NCBI RefSeq assembly: GCF_001639105.2
Contig: NZ_CP028903.1
Span: forward strand, 93,269-157,268
Direction: 5' to 3'
DNA length: 64,000 nucleotides
DNA from: Azospirillum humicireducens
GTDB lineage: Bacteria > Pseudomonadota > Alphaproteobacteria > Azospirillales > Azospirillaceae
Of the stretch, positions 33,608-41,695 are shown in pieces. The translations under genes and the position numbers were made by a program. A model generated the notes under the pieces. That model had not been told where the DNA came from, ran no database searches, and saw nothing but the letters and a program-made list of their open reading frames with translations. Within the stretch, counting starts at the first letter, position 1; each line of letters starts with the position of its first letter.

Positions 33608-34627
33608 ATGAAGTGCAATGAACAGCAGTCCGGCGTTTCCAAGATCGACACGATCGGTTTTCTCCTGGTTCCCGATTTCTCCATGATCGCCTTCACCGCG
33701 GCGGTGGAGCCTCTGCGCCTTGCCAACCACATCAGCGGAAAGGAGCTGTATCGCTGGGTGCTGCTCTCCCCGAACGGCGGGGTCCAGCGGGCCAGCAACG
33801 GCATCGGGATCTGCGTCGACCATGCCGTCGCCGAGGCCCCGCCGATGTCCGCCGTGATGGTGTGCAGCGGTGTCGGAGGCCACTGGTACGAGGATCGGGC
33901 GGTGTTTTCCTGGATGCGGCGTTCGGCTGCCCAGGGGATCGCTTTCGGTGCGCTGTGTACGGCCAGCCATATCCTGGCGCGCGCCGGTCTGCTGAACGGC
34001 TACCGCTGCACGATCCATTGGGAGAACATGGCCGGCTTCGCCGAGACCTTCCCGGAGATCGAAGCGACCGGCGAACTGTTCACCATCGACCGCAACCGCT
34101 TCACCTGCGCGGGCGGCACCGCCGCCACCGACATGATGCTGCACCTGATTGCCGCCCGCCATGGCGAAAAGCTGGCCGCGGACATCGCCGAGCAGCTTCT
34201 GCACACCAAGATCCGGGCCGGCAGCATCCGCCAACAGGAGGAGCTGCAGACCAACCCGGTGCTGGATCACGAAGACCTCAACGCCGCCGTGGCGGTGATG
34301 CAGGCGAACATCGAAGAGCCGCTGGATCTGCTGACGCTGGCTGCTGAACTGGGCCAGTCCCGCCGAAATCTGGAGCGGCTGTTCCGCAGATACATGAACT
34401 GTTCGCCGGCCAAATACTATCTCGGCCTCCGGATGAAGCGGGCGCGGCAACTGCTGTGCCAGACCCGCATGTCGGTGATGGAAGTGTCGATCAGCTGCGG
34501 CTTCATTTCCGCAACCCATTTCAGCAAATGCTACCGCGACCATTTCGGCATCGCTCCGCGCAGCGACCGCCAGAACCAGCGGCACAGCCCGCTCGCAGCC
34601 GCGCACGAGTTCGCCGGCCTGACCTGA
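33608..34627 (+). CDS. GlxA/AraC-family transcriptional regulator
   Basis: The 339-residue protein has an N-terminal DJ-1/PfpI-like domain (GFLLVPDFSMIAF; GALCTASHILARAGL) and a C-terminal AraC helix-turn-helix with EVSISCGFISATHFSKCYRDHF. It belongs to the same family as the GbdR-like gene at 5380 but is clearly divergent in sequence. Such regulators often respond to betaine, carnitine or dimethylglycine. Its place between fhc and the second cofactor operon makes it a candidate controller of those genes. ATG 33608 follows a GGGACG purine box; a longer frame to 33467 is not supported. Confidence 0.85.
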   Translation: MKCNEQQSGVSKIDTIGFLLVPDFSMIAFTAAVEPLRLANHISGKELYRWVLLSPNGGVQRASNGIGICVDHAVAEAPPMSAVMVCSGVGGHWYEDRAVFSWMRRSAAQGIAFGALCTASHILARAGLLNGYRCTIHWENMAGFAETFPEIEATGELFTIDRNRFTCAGGTAATDMMLHLIAARHGEKLAADIAEQLLHTKIRAGSIRQQEELQTNPVLDHEDLNAAVAVMQANIEEPLDLLTLAAELGQSRRNLERLFRRYMNCSPAKYYLGLRMKRARQLLCQTRMSVMEVSISCGFISATHFSKCYRDHFGIAPRSDRQNQRHSPLAAAHEFAGLT

Positions 34628-34817
34628 TACCGCACCCTATGCCGCCGTGCGGAACCCGCGCACCTCGGCGAAGATATGCCGGAGGCGGCGGAAAAGACCA
34701 AATCGATGTCGCATTCGAACAGGTGCCGTCCCCGCGCCACCGCTAAGGTTCAAAACGGCCTGCCCGACACCAATCCTCGTCTGGCCCAGCCGGACAACAG
34801 CCAGGAGGACGGCACCG

Positions 34818-35315
34818 ATGCTCGAAACGATCCTTTCCGCCCAATGCGCACGCGGTGCGACTGTTGCCGATTCACGGGTGTCCACCATCCCCGCAGGCCT
34901 CTACGAGCTGTTTCTCGAGAATGTCGTCCTGCCCTGCCGGATCGGCGTCTTCGATTACGAGCGTGACGCTCCCCAGCGGGTGCGCATCGACCTGTTGTTG
35001 CAGGTGCGCCAGGACAGCGCCCAGTTCTCCGACGACATCGGCGACGTTCTGTCCTACGACGATCTGCTGTCGGGATTGAAACGGATCCTGATGGACGAGC
35101 ACACCAATCTGGTCGAGATGCTGGCGGAAAAGATCGCCCGCATGTGCCTGGCCCATGAACAGGTGCAGTCGGCCCGCGTTTCGGTGGCGAAGCTGGACAT
35201 CTATGACGGGGTCGCGGTTCCGGGCATCCGGCTGGAGCGGACGCGCGACCAGTTGCAGGGTCCGTCCCTGCCGGCGTCACGTCGCCTGATGGTCTTGAAC
35301 GACCGGCGGATTTGA
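34818..35315 (+). CDS. Dihydroneopterin-aldolase-like protein
   Basis: The 165-residue FolB/FolX-family protein (VLPCRIGVFDYERDAPQ; later LVEMLAEKIA) would cleave or epimerise dihydroneopterin. In bacterial methanopterin clusters this homologue is assigned to the pterin arm of H4MPT rather than to folate. ATG 34818 follows CCAGGAGG. It heads the operon folB-like, mfnE, dmrB-like, DHPS-like, DUF447, mfnB. The 190 bases before it contain one TGTCGCA (34707-34713) and no gene. Confidence 0.85.
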   Translation: MLETILSAQCARGATVADSRVSTIPAGLYELFLENVVLPCRIGVFDYERDAPQRVRIDLLLQVRQDSAQFSDDIGDVLSYDDLLSGLKRILMDEHTNLVEMLAEKIARMCLAHEQVQSARVSVAKLDIYDGVAVPGIRLERTRDQLQGPSLPASRRLMVLNDRRI

Positions 35316-35319
35316 TCCG

Positions 35320-36033
35320 ATGACGGCCAACGCATCGCCTGACGACGGGTCGCCGAACGCCGCAGGAACCGTCGCGGCGCGGCCCTGGGTGATCAAGATC
35401 GGCGGCAGCCTGTCGGACTGGCACCGGCTGGGCACTTGGTTGGATCTGATCGCCCGGCCCGGCCATCTCCATCCGCTGGTCATCGTGCCGGGCGGCGGCC
35501 CCTTCGCCGATGCGGTTCGCGACGCCCAGGACAACTGGCGCTTCGACGACCGGTTGGCCCATCGCATGGCCCTGTTGGCGATGGAGCAGTTCGGCTTGAT
35601 GCTGCACGGCATCTGCCCGACCCTGCAGACCGCGGCGACGCGCGAGCGGCTGCGCTCGCTGATCCGGGCGGGGATGCCGGCGGTGTGGCTGCCGTCGGCG
35701 ATGGCGCTCGACCAGCCGGAGATCGCCGAAAGCTGGGATGTCACCTCGGACAGTCTCGCGGCGTGGCTGGCGGTGGAGCTGGATGCGGCGGCGCTGGTGC
35801 TGGTCAAGTCGGGCCCCTGCCCTTGTGCCGCCACCGACGCGGCGGCCCTGGCCCGCGACGGGCTGGTCGATGCCGCCTTCCCGCTCTGGCGCGCGCGCTT
35901 CGCGGGCGAGAGCTGGTGCATCCACCGCGACAACCACATCCTGATGGAGGAGGCGCTCGCCGGCCGGGCAAATCCCGGCTGCGTCCTGCTGCGCAGCCCG
36001 GAGGCGGAACTTCTGCCGGGCGTGCGGGCATGA
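35320..36033 (+). CDS. mfnE: Amino-acid-kinase-family protein, MfnE-like
   Basis: The 237-residue kinase has the aspartokinase/uridylate-kinase fold, with VIKIGGSLSD and VIVPGGGPFADAVR for nucleotide binding. In methanogens MfnE phosphorylates aminomethylfuran phosphate, activating it for coupling to tyramine. The company of MfnB, MfnD and MfnF homologues supports a methylofuran role. ATGA overlap with the next gene. Confidence 0.85.
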   Translation: MTANASPDDGSPNAAGTVAARPWVIKIGGSLSDWHRLGTWLDLIARPGHLHPLVIVPGGGPFADAVRDAQDNWRFDDRLAHRMALLAMEQFGLMLHGICPTLQTAATRERLRSLIRAGMPAVWLPSAMALDQPEIAESWDVTSDSLAAWLAVELDAAALVLVKSGPCPCAATDAAALARDGLVDAAFPLWRARFAGESWCIHRDNHILMEEALAGRANPGCVLLRSPEAELLPGVRA

Positions 36034-36611
36034 CCGGGATGTCCCCAGCCCCCACGTCGCCGCGGCTCGCCTGGGCGCTGACCGGCTCCGGCCATTACAT
36101 CAAGGAGACGCTCGACCTGATGGAGCGGTTCGCGCCGCTCGACGTCTTTCTCAGCAAGGCGGCCGAGGAGGTGATGCGCATGTATCGCCGCCGCGACGGC
36201 AACTTCCCCACCGGCACCCGCCTGTTCCGCGACCGGGCCGCCAGCGCGCCGCAGATCGGGCGGTTCTATTTCGGCGAATACCACACTCTGGTGGTGGGGC
36301 CGGCCACCTCGAACACGGTCGCCAAATGCGTGCAGGGCATCTCCGACACGCTGCCGACCAACGCTTTCGCCCAGGCCGGCAAATGCCGGGTGCCCTGCAT
36401 CGTCTTCGCCTGCGACACCGCGCCGGAAATGATGACCGAGGCGCCGCACGGCATGGTGCCGGTCTATCCCCGGCGCATCGACCTGGAGAATGTCGAACGG
36501 CTGCGCGGGTTCGAGGCGACGACCGTCGTCGAAACCGTTTCCGAGCTCGAGGCGGTCCTGGCAGCGCGTCTGGACTCCGTGCGTCCGGAAAGGCGCCTGG
36601 TGAATGTCTGA
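36030..36611 (+). CDS. dmrB: Flavoprotein, dihydromethanopterin reductase DmrB-like
   Basis: The 193-residue flavodoxin-like protein of the Dfp/archaeoflavoprotein class (WALTGSGHYIKET; GPATSNTVAKC) includes Cys residues at CRVPCIVFACD. Bacterial DmrB homologues reduce dihydromethanopterin to the active tetrahydro form. It is embedded in the cofactor operon and overlaps both neighbours. No folate-type DmrA was seen, so this is the only reductase candidate in the window. Confidence 0.8.
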   Translation: MTGMSPAPTSPRLAWALTGSGHYIKETLDLMERFAPLDVFLSKAAEEVMRMYRRRDGNFPTGTRLFRDRAASAPQIGRFYFGEYHTLVVGPATSNTVAKCVQGISDTLPTNAFAQAGKCRVPCIVFACDTAPEMMTEAPHGMVPVYPRRIDLENVERLRGFEATTVVETVSELEAVLAARLDSVRPERRLVNV

Positions 36612-38022
36612 CCACCTCGTCTTCGTGACCGGAAAGCTGGCGGAACCACGCCTGCGGGCAGTGCTCAACGGGATGGCGTCCTCACCTTTCAGGTTCGACG
36701 TGGTGCAGATCGGCGTCAGCGTCGCCGCCCTGATGACCGAGGAGCTGATCAGACGCCGCCTTCCGCCGCCGCCACCGGGATCCCGCGTGATCCTGCCCGG
36801 TCGGACCCGATGCGATCTGGCGGCCCTGTCCAGGCATTTCGGCGTCAGCTTCGAACGAGGGCCGGAAGAGCTGCGCGACATCCCCGCCTATCTCGGCGGG
36901 CGGGCGGTGCGGACCGACCTGTCCCGCCATGCGGTGACAATCTTCGCCGAAATCGTCGACGCACCCCACCGGTCCGTCGACACTCTGCTGGAGACCGCCG
37001 CAAGGCTGCGCCGTGACGGTGCCGACGTGATCGACATCGGCTGCCACCCTGGCGAACGGTTCGAGGGGCTGGAGGCCGCCGTCGCCGCCCTGGTCGCCGC
37101 CGGCCACACCGTCAGCGTCGACAGCGCCGACCCCGAGGAGCTGCTGCGCGGAGCGTCGGCCGGTGCCTCCTACCTGCTCAGCCTCAGCGAAGATACGCTG
37201 TGGGTGCTGGATCGGACGGACGCCACCCCGATCCTGATTCCGGGCAAGGCGCGCGACCTGGAGTCCCTCTGCCGCGCCGTGGACCGGCTGCGGGCTTCCG
37301 GCCGTCGTTTCCTCGCCGATCCGGTGCTCGACCCCATCCATTACGGCTTCACGGACTCGGTGGTGCGCTATCACGACCTGCGCCGGCGCTATCCCGACAT
37401 CGAAATGCTGATGGGCATCGGCAACCTGACCGAACTGACCGACGCCGACACCACCGGCACCACGGCGCTGCTGATGGGCATGGTGTCGGAACTGTCGATC
37501 GGCGCCGTCCTGACCCTCCAGGTCAGCCCGCATGCCCGCACCGCCGTGCGCGAGGCCGACCGGGCGCGGCGGATCATGCATGCCGCCGCGGAAAGCGGCA
37601 GCCTGCCCAAGGGCATCGACGATGGGATGATGGCTCTGCGCGACCGCCGTCCCTTCGCCGGCACCCCGGCCGAGATCGCGGAGACCGCCCGCAGCATCCG
37701 CGATCCCTCCTTCCGGGTGGAGGTGGCCGAGGACGGCGTCCACGTCTACAACCGGGACGGGCATCATGTGGCGACCGATCCCTATCGGCTCTATCCCCTG
37801 CTCGGGCTGGCGCAGGACGGCGGACATGCCTTCTACATGGGGGTGGAGTTGCAGAAGGCCTTCCTCGCCTGGCAGCTCGGCAAGCGCTATGTCCAGGACG
37901 AAGACCTCTCCTGGGGCTGCACCGTGGAGACGGCGGCAGAGGTGGACAGCGATATCCATGGTTTCAAGACGGCCGGCACGACCTTGCAGGAGCGCCGCCG
38001 GGCCTGCGGAAGGGCATCATGA
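36604..38022 (+). CDS. Dihydropteroate-synthase-like protein of H4MPT synthesis
   Basis: The 472-residue protein contains a dihydropteroate-synthase TIM barrel in its centre (ADVIDIGCHPGERF at about residue 139), preceded by a roughly 115-residue N-terminal domain and followed by a C-terminal extension. Archaeal and bacterial members are thought to join the pterin pyrophosphate to ribofuranosylaminobenzene phosphate, the product of MptG. It is much larger than the folate enzyme FolP. It overlaps dmrB by 8 bases and the DUF447 gene by 4. Confidence 0.83.
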   Translation: MSDHLVFVTGKLAEPRLRAVLNGMASSPFRFDVVQIGVSVAALMTEELIRRRLPPPPPGSRVILPGRTRCDLAALSRHFGVSFERGPEELRDIPAYLGGRAVRTDLSRHAVTIFAEIVDAPHRSVDTLLETAARLRRDGADVIDIGCHPGERFEGLEAAVAALVAAGHTVSVDSADPEELLRGASAGASYLLSLSEDTLWVLDRTDATPILIPGKARDLESLCRAVDRLRASGRRFLADPVLDPIHYGFTDSVVRYHDLRRRYPDIEMLMGIGNLTELTDADTTGTTALLMGMVSELSIGAVLTLQVSPHARTAVREADRARRIMHAAAESGSLPKGIDDGMMALRDRRPFAGTPAEIAETARSIRDPSFRVEVAEDGVHVYNRDGHHVATDPYRLYPLLGLAQDGGHAFYMGVELQKAFLAWQLGKRYVQDEDLSWGCTVETAAEVDSDIHGFKTAGTTLQERRRACGRAS

Positions 38023-38606
38023 TTCTGGAAACCATCGTCACCACGCTGGGCGCCGACGGCACCCCGCACATCGCCCCCTTCGGCGTCACCCGGACCGGAG
38101 AGGGGCTGGTGATCGCCCCCTTCCGCCCCTCCGTCACGCTCAACGCGCTGGAGGCCACCGGCCGGGCCGTGGTCAACCTCACCGACGACGCGCGGCTGTT
38201 CGCCGGTTGCCTGACCGGGCGGCGCGACTGGCCGCTGGTTCCCGCATCCGTCATCGCCGGCATGCGTCTGGCCGACAGCCTCGCCCATTGGGAGGTGGAG
38301 GTGGTCCGGGTCGAGGCGGATCCGGTGCGCCCGCGCTTCCATTGCCAGTGCGTCCATGAAGAGGCCCATCGGCCCTTCGCCGGACACAACCGCGCCGCCG
38401 CCGCCGTGATCGAGGCGGCGATCCTGTGCAGCCGCCTGCATCTGCTGCCGTGGGAGAAGGTGGAACGGGAAATGGCCTACCTTGCCATTGCCGTCGAAAA
38501 AACCGCCGGACCGCGGGAACGGGAGGCCTGGGGCTGGCTGTGTGATCGTCTGACGGCATTCCGGGCCGAAGCCGACCGCATGGTCGAACCGCAGGTGCTT
38601 TCATGA
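38019..38606 (+). CDS. DUF447-family flavin-binding-like protein
   Basis: The 195-residue protein begins MILETIVTTLGADGTPHIAPFG and has an FMN-binding split-barrel-like N-terminal half. DUF447 genes recur in H4MPT/methylofuran clusters of bacteria and archaea; no reaction is known to me. It is coupled by ATGA overlaps to both the dihydropteroate-synthase-like gene and mfnB, so a role in cofactor synthesis or flavin handling is inferred. Confidence 0.8.
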   Translation: MILETIVTTLGADGTPHIAPFGVTRTGEGLVIAPFRPSVTLNALEATGRAVVNLTDDARLFAGCLTGRRDWPLVPASVIAGMRLADSLAHWEVEVVRVEADPVRPRFHCQCVHEEAHRPFAGHNRAAAAVIEAAILCSRLHLLPWEKVEREMAYLAIAVEKTAGPREREAWGWLCDRLTAFRAEADRMVEPQVLS

Positions 38607-39304
38607 TCCGCATGCTCGCCAGCGTGACCGATCCCGATGAAGCCGGTCTTGCGGTGAAGGCCGGGGCCGACCTGATCGATCTGAAAAATCCCAGCGAGGG
38701 TGCCTTGGGCGCGCTGCCCGCCGGTACGATCCGCGCCTGTCTTGAAACGGTGTCCGGACGAAAGCCGGTCAGCGCCACCATCGGCGATCTGCCGATGGAT
38801 CCCGACATCACGGCGCTGGCCGTCTCCCGGACGGCGGCCACCGGGGTCGACATCGTGAAGATGGGACTCATCGGCGGCGGCGACCCTGCCTCCTGTATCG
38901 AGGCGGCGGCACGGGCACGCGGCACCGCCGCGCTGGTCGGCGTCATCCTTGCCGACCTGATACCCCCTGCACCCGATCTGGTTCATGCGATGGCCGATGC
39001 CGGCTTCATCGGCGTGATGCTGGACACCGGCCTGAAGGACGGCCGCAGCTTACGCGATCATCTGTCCACCGCCGCGCTGGAGGATTTCATTGGACAGGCA
39101 CGCGCTGCCGGACTTCTGGCGGGGTTGGCAGGCTCCCTGAGGCTTGCCGACATCCCTCCTCTCGCGGCGTTGGGTCCGTCGATTCTCGGCTTTCGCGGTG
39201 CACTGTGCCGGGGCGGGGCGCGGCGCGGCCTGATGGATCCGGAGCGGATCGCGGACGTCGTCCATTGCGTGCGCAGTGCGCAACGGCCGAAATGTGAGGC
39301 GTAG
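38603..39304 (+). CDS. mfnB: (5-formylfuran-3-yl)methyl phosphate synthase
   Basis: The 233-residue class I aldolase-like enzyme builds the furan ring of methanofuran from two glyceraldehyde 3-phosphate molecules. The segment LIDLKNPSEGALGALP carries the expected active-site Lys near residue 28, and GTAALVGVILAD and GFIGVMLDTG are typical. Last gene of the six-gene operon. With MfnD, MfnE and MfnF homologues present, most of the methylofuran core route is encoded here. Confidence 0.9.
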   Translation: MIRMLASVTDPDEAGLAVKAGADLIDLKNPSEGALGALPAGTIRACLETVSGRKPVSATIGDLPMDPDITALAVSRTAATGVDIVKMGLIGGGDPASCIEAAARARGTAALVGVILADLIPPAPDLVHAMADAGFIGVMLDTGLKDGRSLRDHLSTAALEDFIGQARAAGLLAGLAGSLRLADIPPLAALGPSILGFRGALCRGGARRGLMDPERIADVVHCVRSAQRPKCEA

Positions 39305-39831
39305 TAACGGCGGTCATCGAGGATGGATACCGCTATCCGCGCCGACCGGCGCTACGGCACCCCATCCCGACAAAGCTTCTGTCCCTCATAGGCCATGACC
39401 AGGAGACTCTGTCGCAAGACGATATCTGCCCGGCCATTTCAGGAAACCCGCGTTTCTGGAGAAAATTACTCTCTGAAAGCGATTTTGTTTTCCAACCATC
39501 GGCATGAGCACCTCCGGCAAACATTGCGGTGGGCACGACTCCCCCGAAATGGGGGTGCGCCCCTGGTGGTCGGCGACTGGCACGCTGCCGCCCGCCACAT
39601 GGCCGGACCGGGCTCCGCCTCGGCCGGCCTCCGATGGTCCGTGCCCCGGCAAAGGCTGCGGCTTGCATAAAGATGTGGCGTAACGGCGTCGCGGGAGCCA
39701 AAAAGCGGGCGTCGTTTCCATCAAGGCGCCCTGCGTGTTGAAATCGATCGGCTATTCAACTTTTGGACTATGAATGGCCTGAGCTTTCCCCGACAAGGAC
39801 GCCTTTCCACACAGCTTCGGACAGAACCTAC
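39305..39831. other. 527-bp region between mfnB and the permease
   Basis: No gene is supported. It contains TGTCGCAA at 39410-39417, as in the gbcA and dgcA leaders, and a strong local hairpin (CCCCC 39541-39545, loop GAAAT, GGGGG 39551-39555, flanked by partly pairing GGGCA and TGCGCCC) that may end the mfnB transcript or structure the permease leader. It matches no riboswitch class I can name. Confidence 0.4.
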
Positions 39832-41157
39832 ATGGCAGATTACTTCCCGCGTTGGCCGCTTGCTGCCGGCCCCGTCGTCCAGCCGGACGAGCGCCTTCCC
39901 TGGGGCTCGACGATGACGCTCGGCATCCAGCATCTCGTCGCCATGTCCGGCTCGACCATCCTCGGGCCGTTGCTGATGGGGTTTGATCCAAACCTCGCCG
40001 TGCTGTTTTCCGGCATCGGCACGCTGATCTTCCTCGTGCTCACCGCCGGACGGGTGCCGAGCTATCTCGGCTCCTCCTTCTCGTTCATCGCCGTGGTGAT
40101 CGCGGTGACTGGGTACAGCGGCCAGGGCCCCAACCCGAACATCGGGCCGGCGCTTGGCGGCATCATCGCGGCCGGCGTGCTCTATGTCCTGATCGGCATG
40201 CTGGTGACCTGGACCAGCACCGGTTGGATCGAGCGGCTGATGCCACCGGCGGTGACCGGCGCGGTGGGGGCGGCGATCGGCCTCAACCTGTCCCCGGTTG
40301 CAGTCAAGGGCATCGAAGGGACGGGGCCCCACATCCTCGTCGCCCTGTTCACGCTGGTCGCCACCGCTCTCATCGCGGTCTACGCCCCGCTCGCCATCCG
40401 GCGGCTTTCCATCCTCGCCGGCATCGCCGCCGGCTACGTCTTCTATCTCGTGCTGGCCAACGGTTTCGGCCTGCTGCCGCCGGTCAGCTTCGCGGAGCTG
40501 GCCGCCGCCCCGTGGTTCGGCATGCCGGAGTTCCGCACGCCCAGCTTCGATGCCGGCGCCATGGCGCTGGTCGCCCCGATCGCCTTCATCCTGGTCGCCG
40601 AGAATCTCGGCCACATCAAGGCCATCGGCGCCATGACCGGGCGCAACCTCGACCGCTACATCGGCCGCGGATTCATCGGCGACGGCATTGCCACCATCGT
40701 CTCGGGCAGCGGCGGCGGCACCGGTGTCACGACCTATGTCGAGAACATGGGGGTGATGGCGGTCACCCGCGTCTTCTCCACGCTCATCTTCGTCGTCGCC
40801 GCGGTCGCCGCGATCTTTCTGGGCTTCTCGCCGAAGTTCGGCGCCCTGCTGCGGACGATCCCGGCGCCGGTGCTGGGCGGGCTGGCGACGGTCGTGTTCG
40901 GCCTGATCGCCGCGGCGATGGTGCGGCTGTGGGTCGACAACCGCGTCGATTTCTCCGATCCGCGCAACCTCATCACCGTCGGCGTGACGCTGGTTCTCGG
41001 CGCCGGCAACTTCACCGTCACCGCCGGAGGCTTCTCCATCGGCGGCATCGGCACCGCGACCATCGCTGCGCTCGGCCTCTACCAGCTGCTCGGCATCGGG
41101 CGTTCGCGCGAGTCCTCCCGCACCGCCTCCCCGCCGGCAGCCACGACGCTCCACTGA
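39832..41157 (+). CDS. NCS2-family uracil/xanthine-type permease
   Basis: The 441-residue membrane protein has about 12-14 hydrophobic segments and NCS2 features: LGIQHLVAMSGSTILGPLL at the start, IAFILVAENLGHIKA in the middle and the GGTGVTTYVENMGVMAVTR motif. It should import a nucleobase or related cyclic ureide by proton symport. ATG 39832 gives the family N-terminus. Its neighbours (HyuAB-type hydantoinase and amine oxidoreductase) suggest a hydantoin-like or pyrimidine-derived substrate, which is inference; uracil is the default alternative. Confidence 0.85.
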   Translation: MADYFPRWPLAAGPVVQPDERLPWGSTMTLGIQHLVAMSGSTILGPLLMGFDPNLAVLFSGIGTLIFLVLTAGRVPSYLGSSFSFIAVVIAVTGYSGQGPNPNIGPALGGIIAAGVLYVLIGMLVTWTSTGWIERLMPPAVTGAVGAAIGLNLSPVAVKGIEGTGPHILVALFTLVATALIAVYAPLAIRRLSILAGIAAGYVFYLVLANGFGLLPPVSFAELAAAPWFGMPEFRTPSFDAGAMALVAPIAFILVAENLGHIKAIGAMTGRNLDRYIGRGFIGDGIATIVSGSGGGTGVTTYVENMGVMAVTRVFSTLIFVVAAVAAIFLGFSPKFGALLRTIPAPVLGGLATVVFGLIAAAMVRLWVDNRVDFSDPRNLITVGVTLVLGAGNFTVTAGGFSIGGIGTATIAALGLYQLLGIGRSRESSRTASPPAATTLH

Positions 41158-41254
41158 GGCCGACGCATCCTGAGGGCGCTCCGGGAACTCGGGCGGACGC
41201 GCAACACCGTGGGCACATAGGGTCCGGCGGAGAACAGAGCAAAGAGACGCTGCT

Positions 41255-41605
41255 GCAAAGATCGCCACCGTCGAGCCAGTCCAGGTCGGGCACGCCGCCG
41301 GTGGCGACGATGACGATGTCCGGGTTCTCGGCGGCGATCCCGGCGGCCTCGGCGAAGACATTCAGACGGACGTCCACCTCCAGCCGCTCAAGCTCGCTGC
41401 GGTGCCAGTCGGTGATGCCGAGGAGATCCTGCCGTCCTTCCGCACCGGCCGCGATCAGGACTTGCCCGCCCAACCGGCTACCCGCCTCGAACAGGGTGAC
41501 GCGGTGGCCGCGTTCGGCCAGAACGCGGGCGGCCTCCATTCCCGCCGGACCGCCGCCGACCACCACCGCCCGGCGCCGCGTGTCGGCGGGGGCGATCTGC
41601 GAATG
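41255..41605 (-). pseudogene. Remnant of an old-yellow-enzyme-type oxidoreductase (DgcA/StcD family)
   Basis: About 115 codons match the first part of the FAD/NAD module of DgcA-type enzymes (RRAVVVGGGPAGMEAARVLA, VDVRLNVF, NPDIVIVATGG, WLDGGDLCS). The FMN barrel and iron-sulfur part in front and the rest of the module behind are missing; the frame then runs into unrelated sequence up to 41018. It lies just downstream of ooxA. It resembles dgcA (6702) but is not a close copy. A short functional protein is unlikely because both flanks of the domain are absent. Confidence 0.8.
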
Positions 41606-41695
41606 GCTGATCGCGGTGATGCGCGACGATCTGAAACGCCTCGACATGGTCCGGCCCGCGTGATCACCGCGGGTTGAGACGACGCGCGCCGACCG

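Noticed and set aside
39580..39690. Sigma-54-like GG/GC elements before the permease (TGGCACGCTG and CTTGCATAAA areas)
   Set aside because: The spacing between GG and GC does not fit the 10-base rule in any pairing I tried.
41018..41254. Continuation of the oxidoreductase remnant frame into the permease 3' end
   Set aside because: Homology stops at 41255; the rest is Arg/Cys-rich translation antisense to the permease gene.
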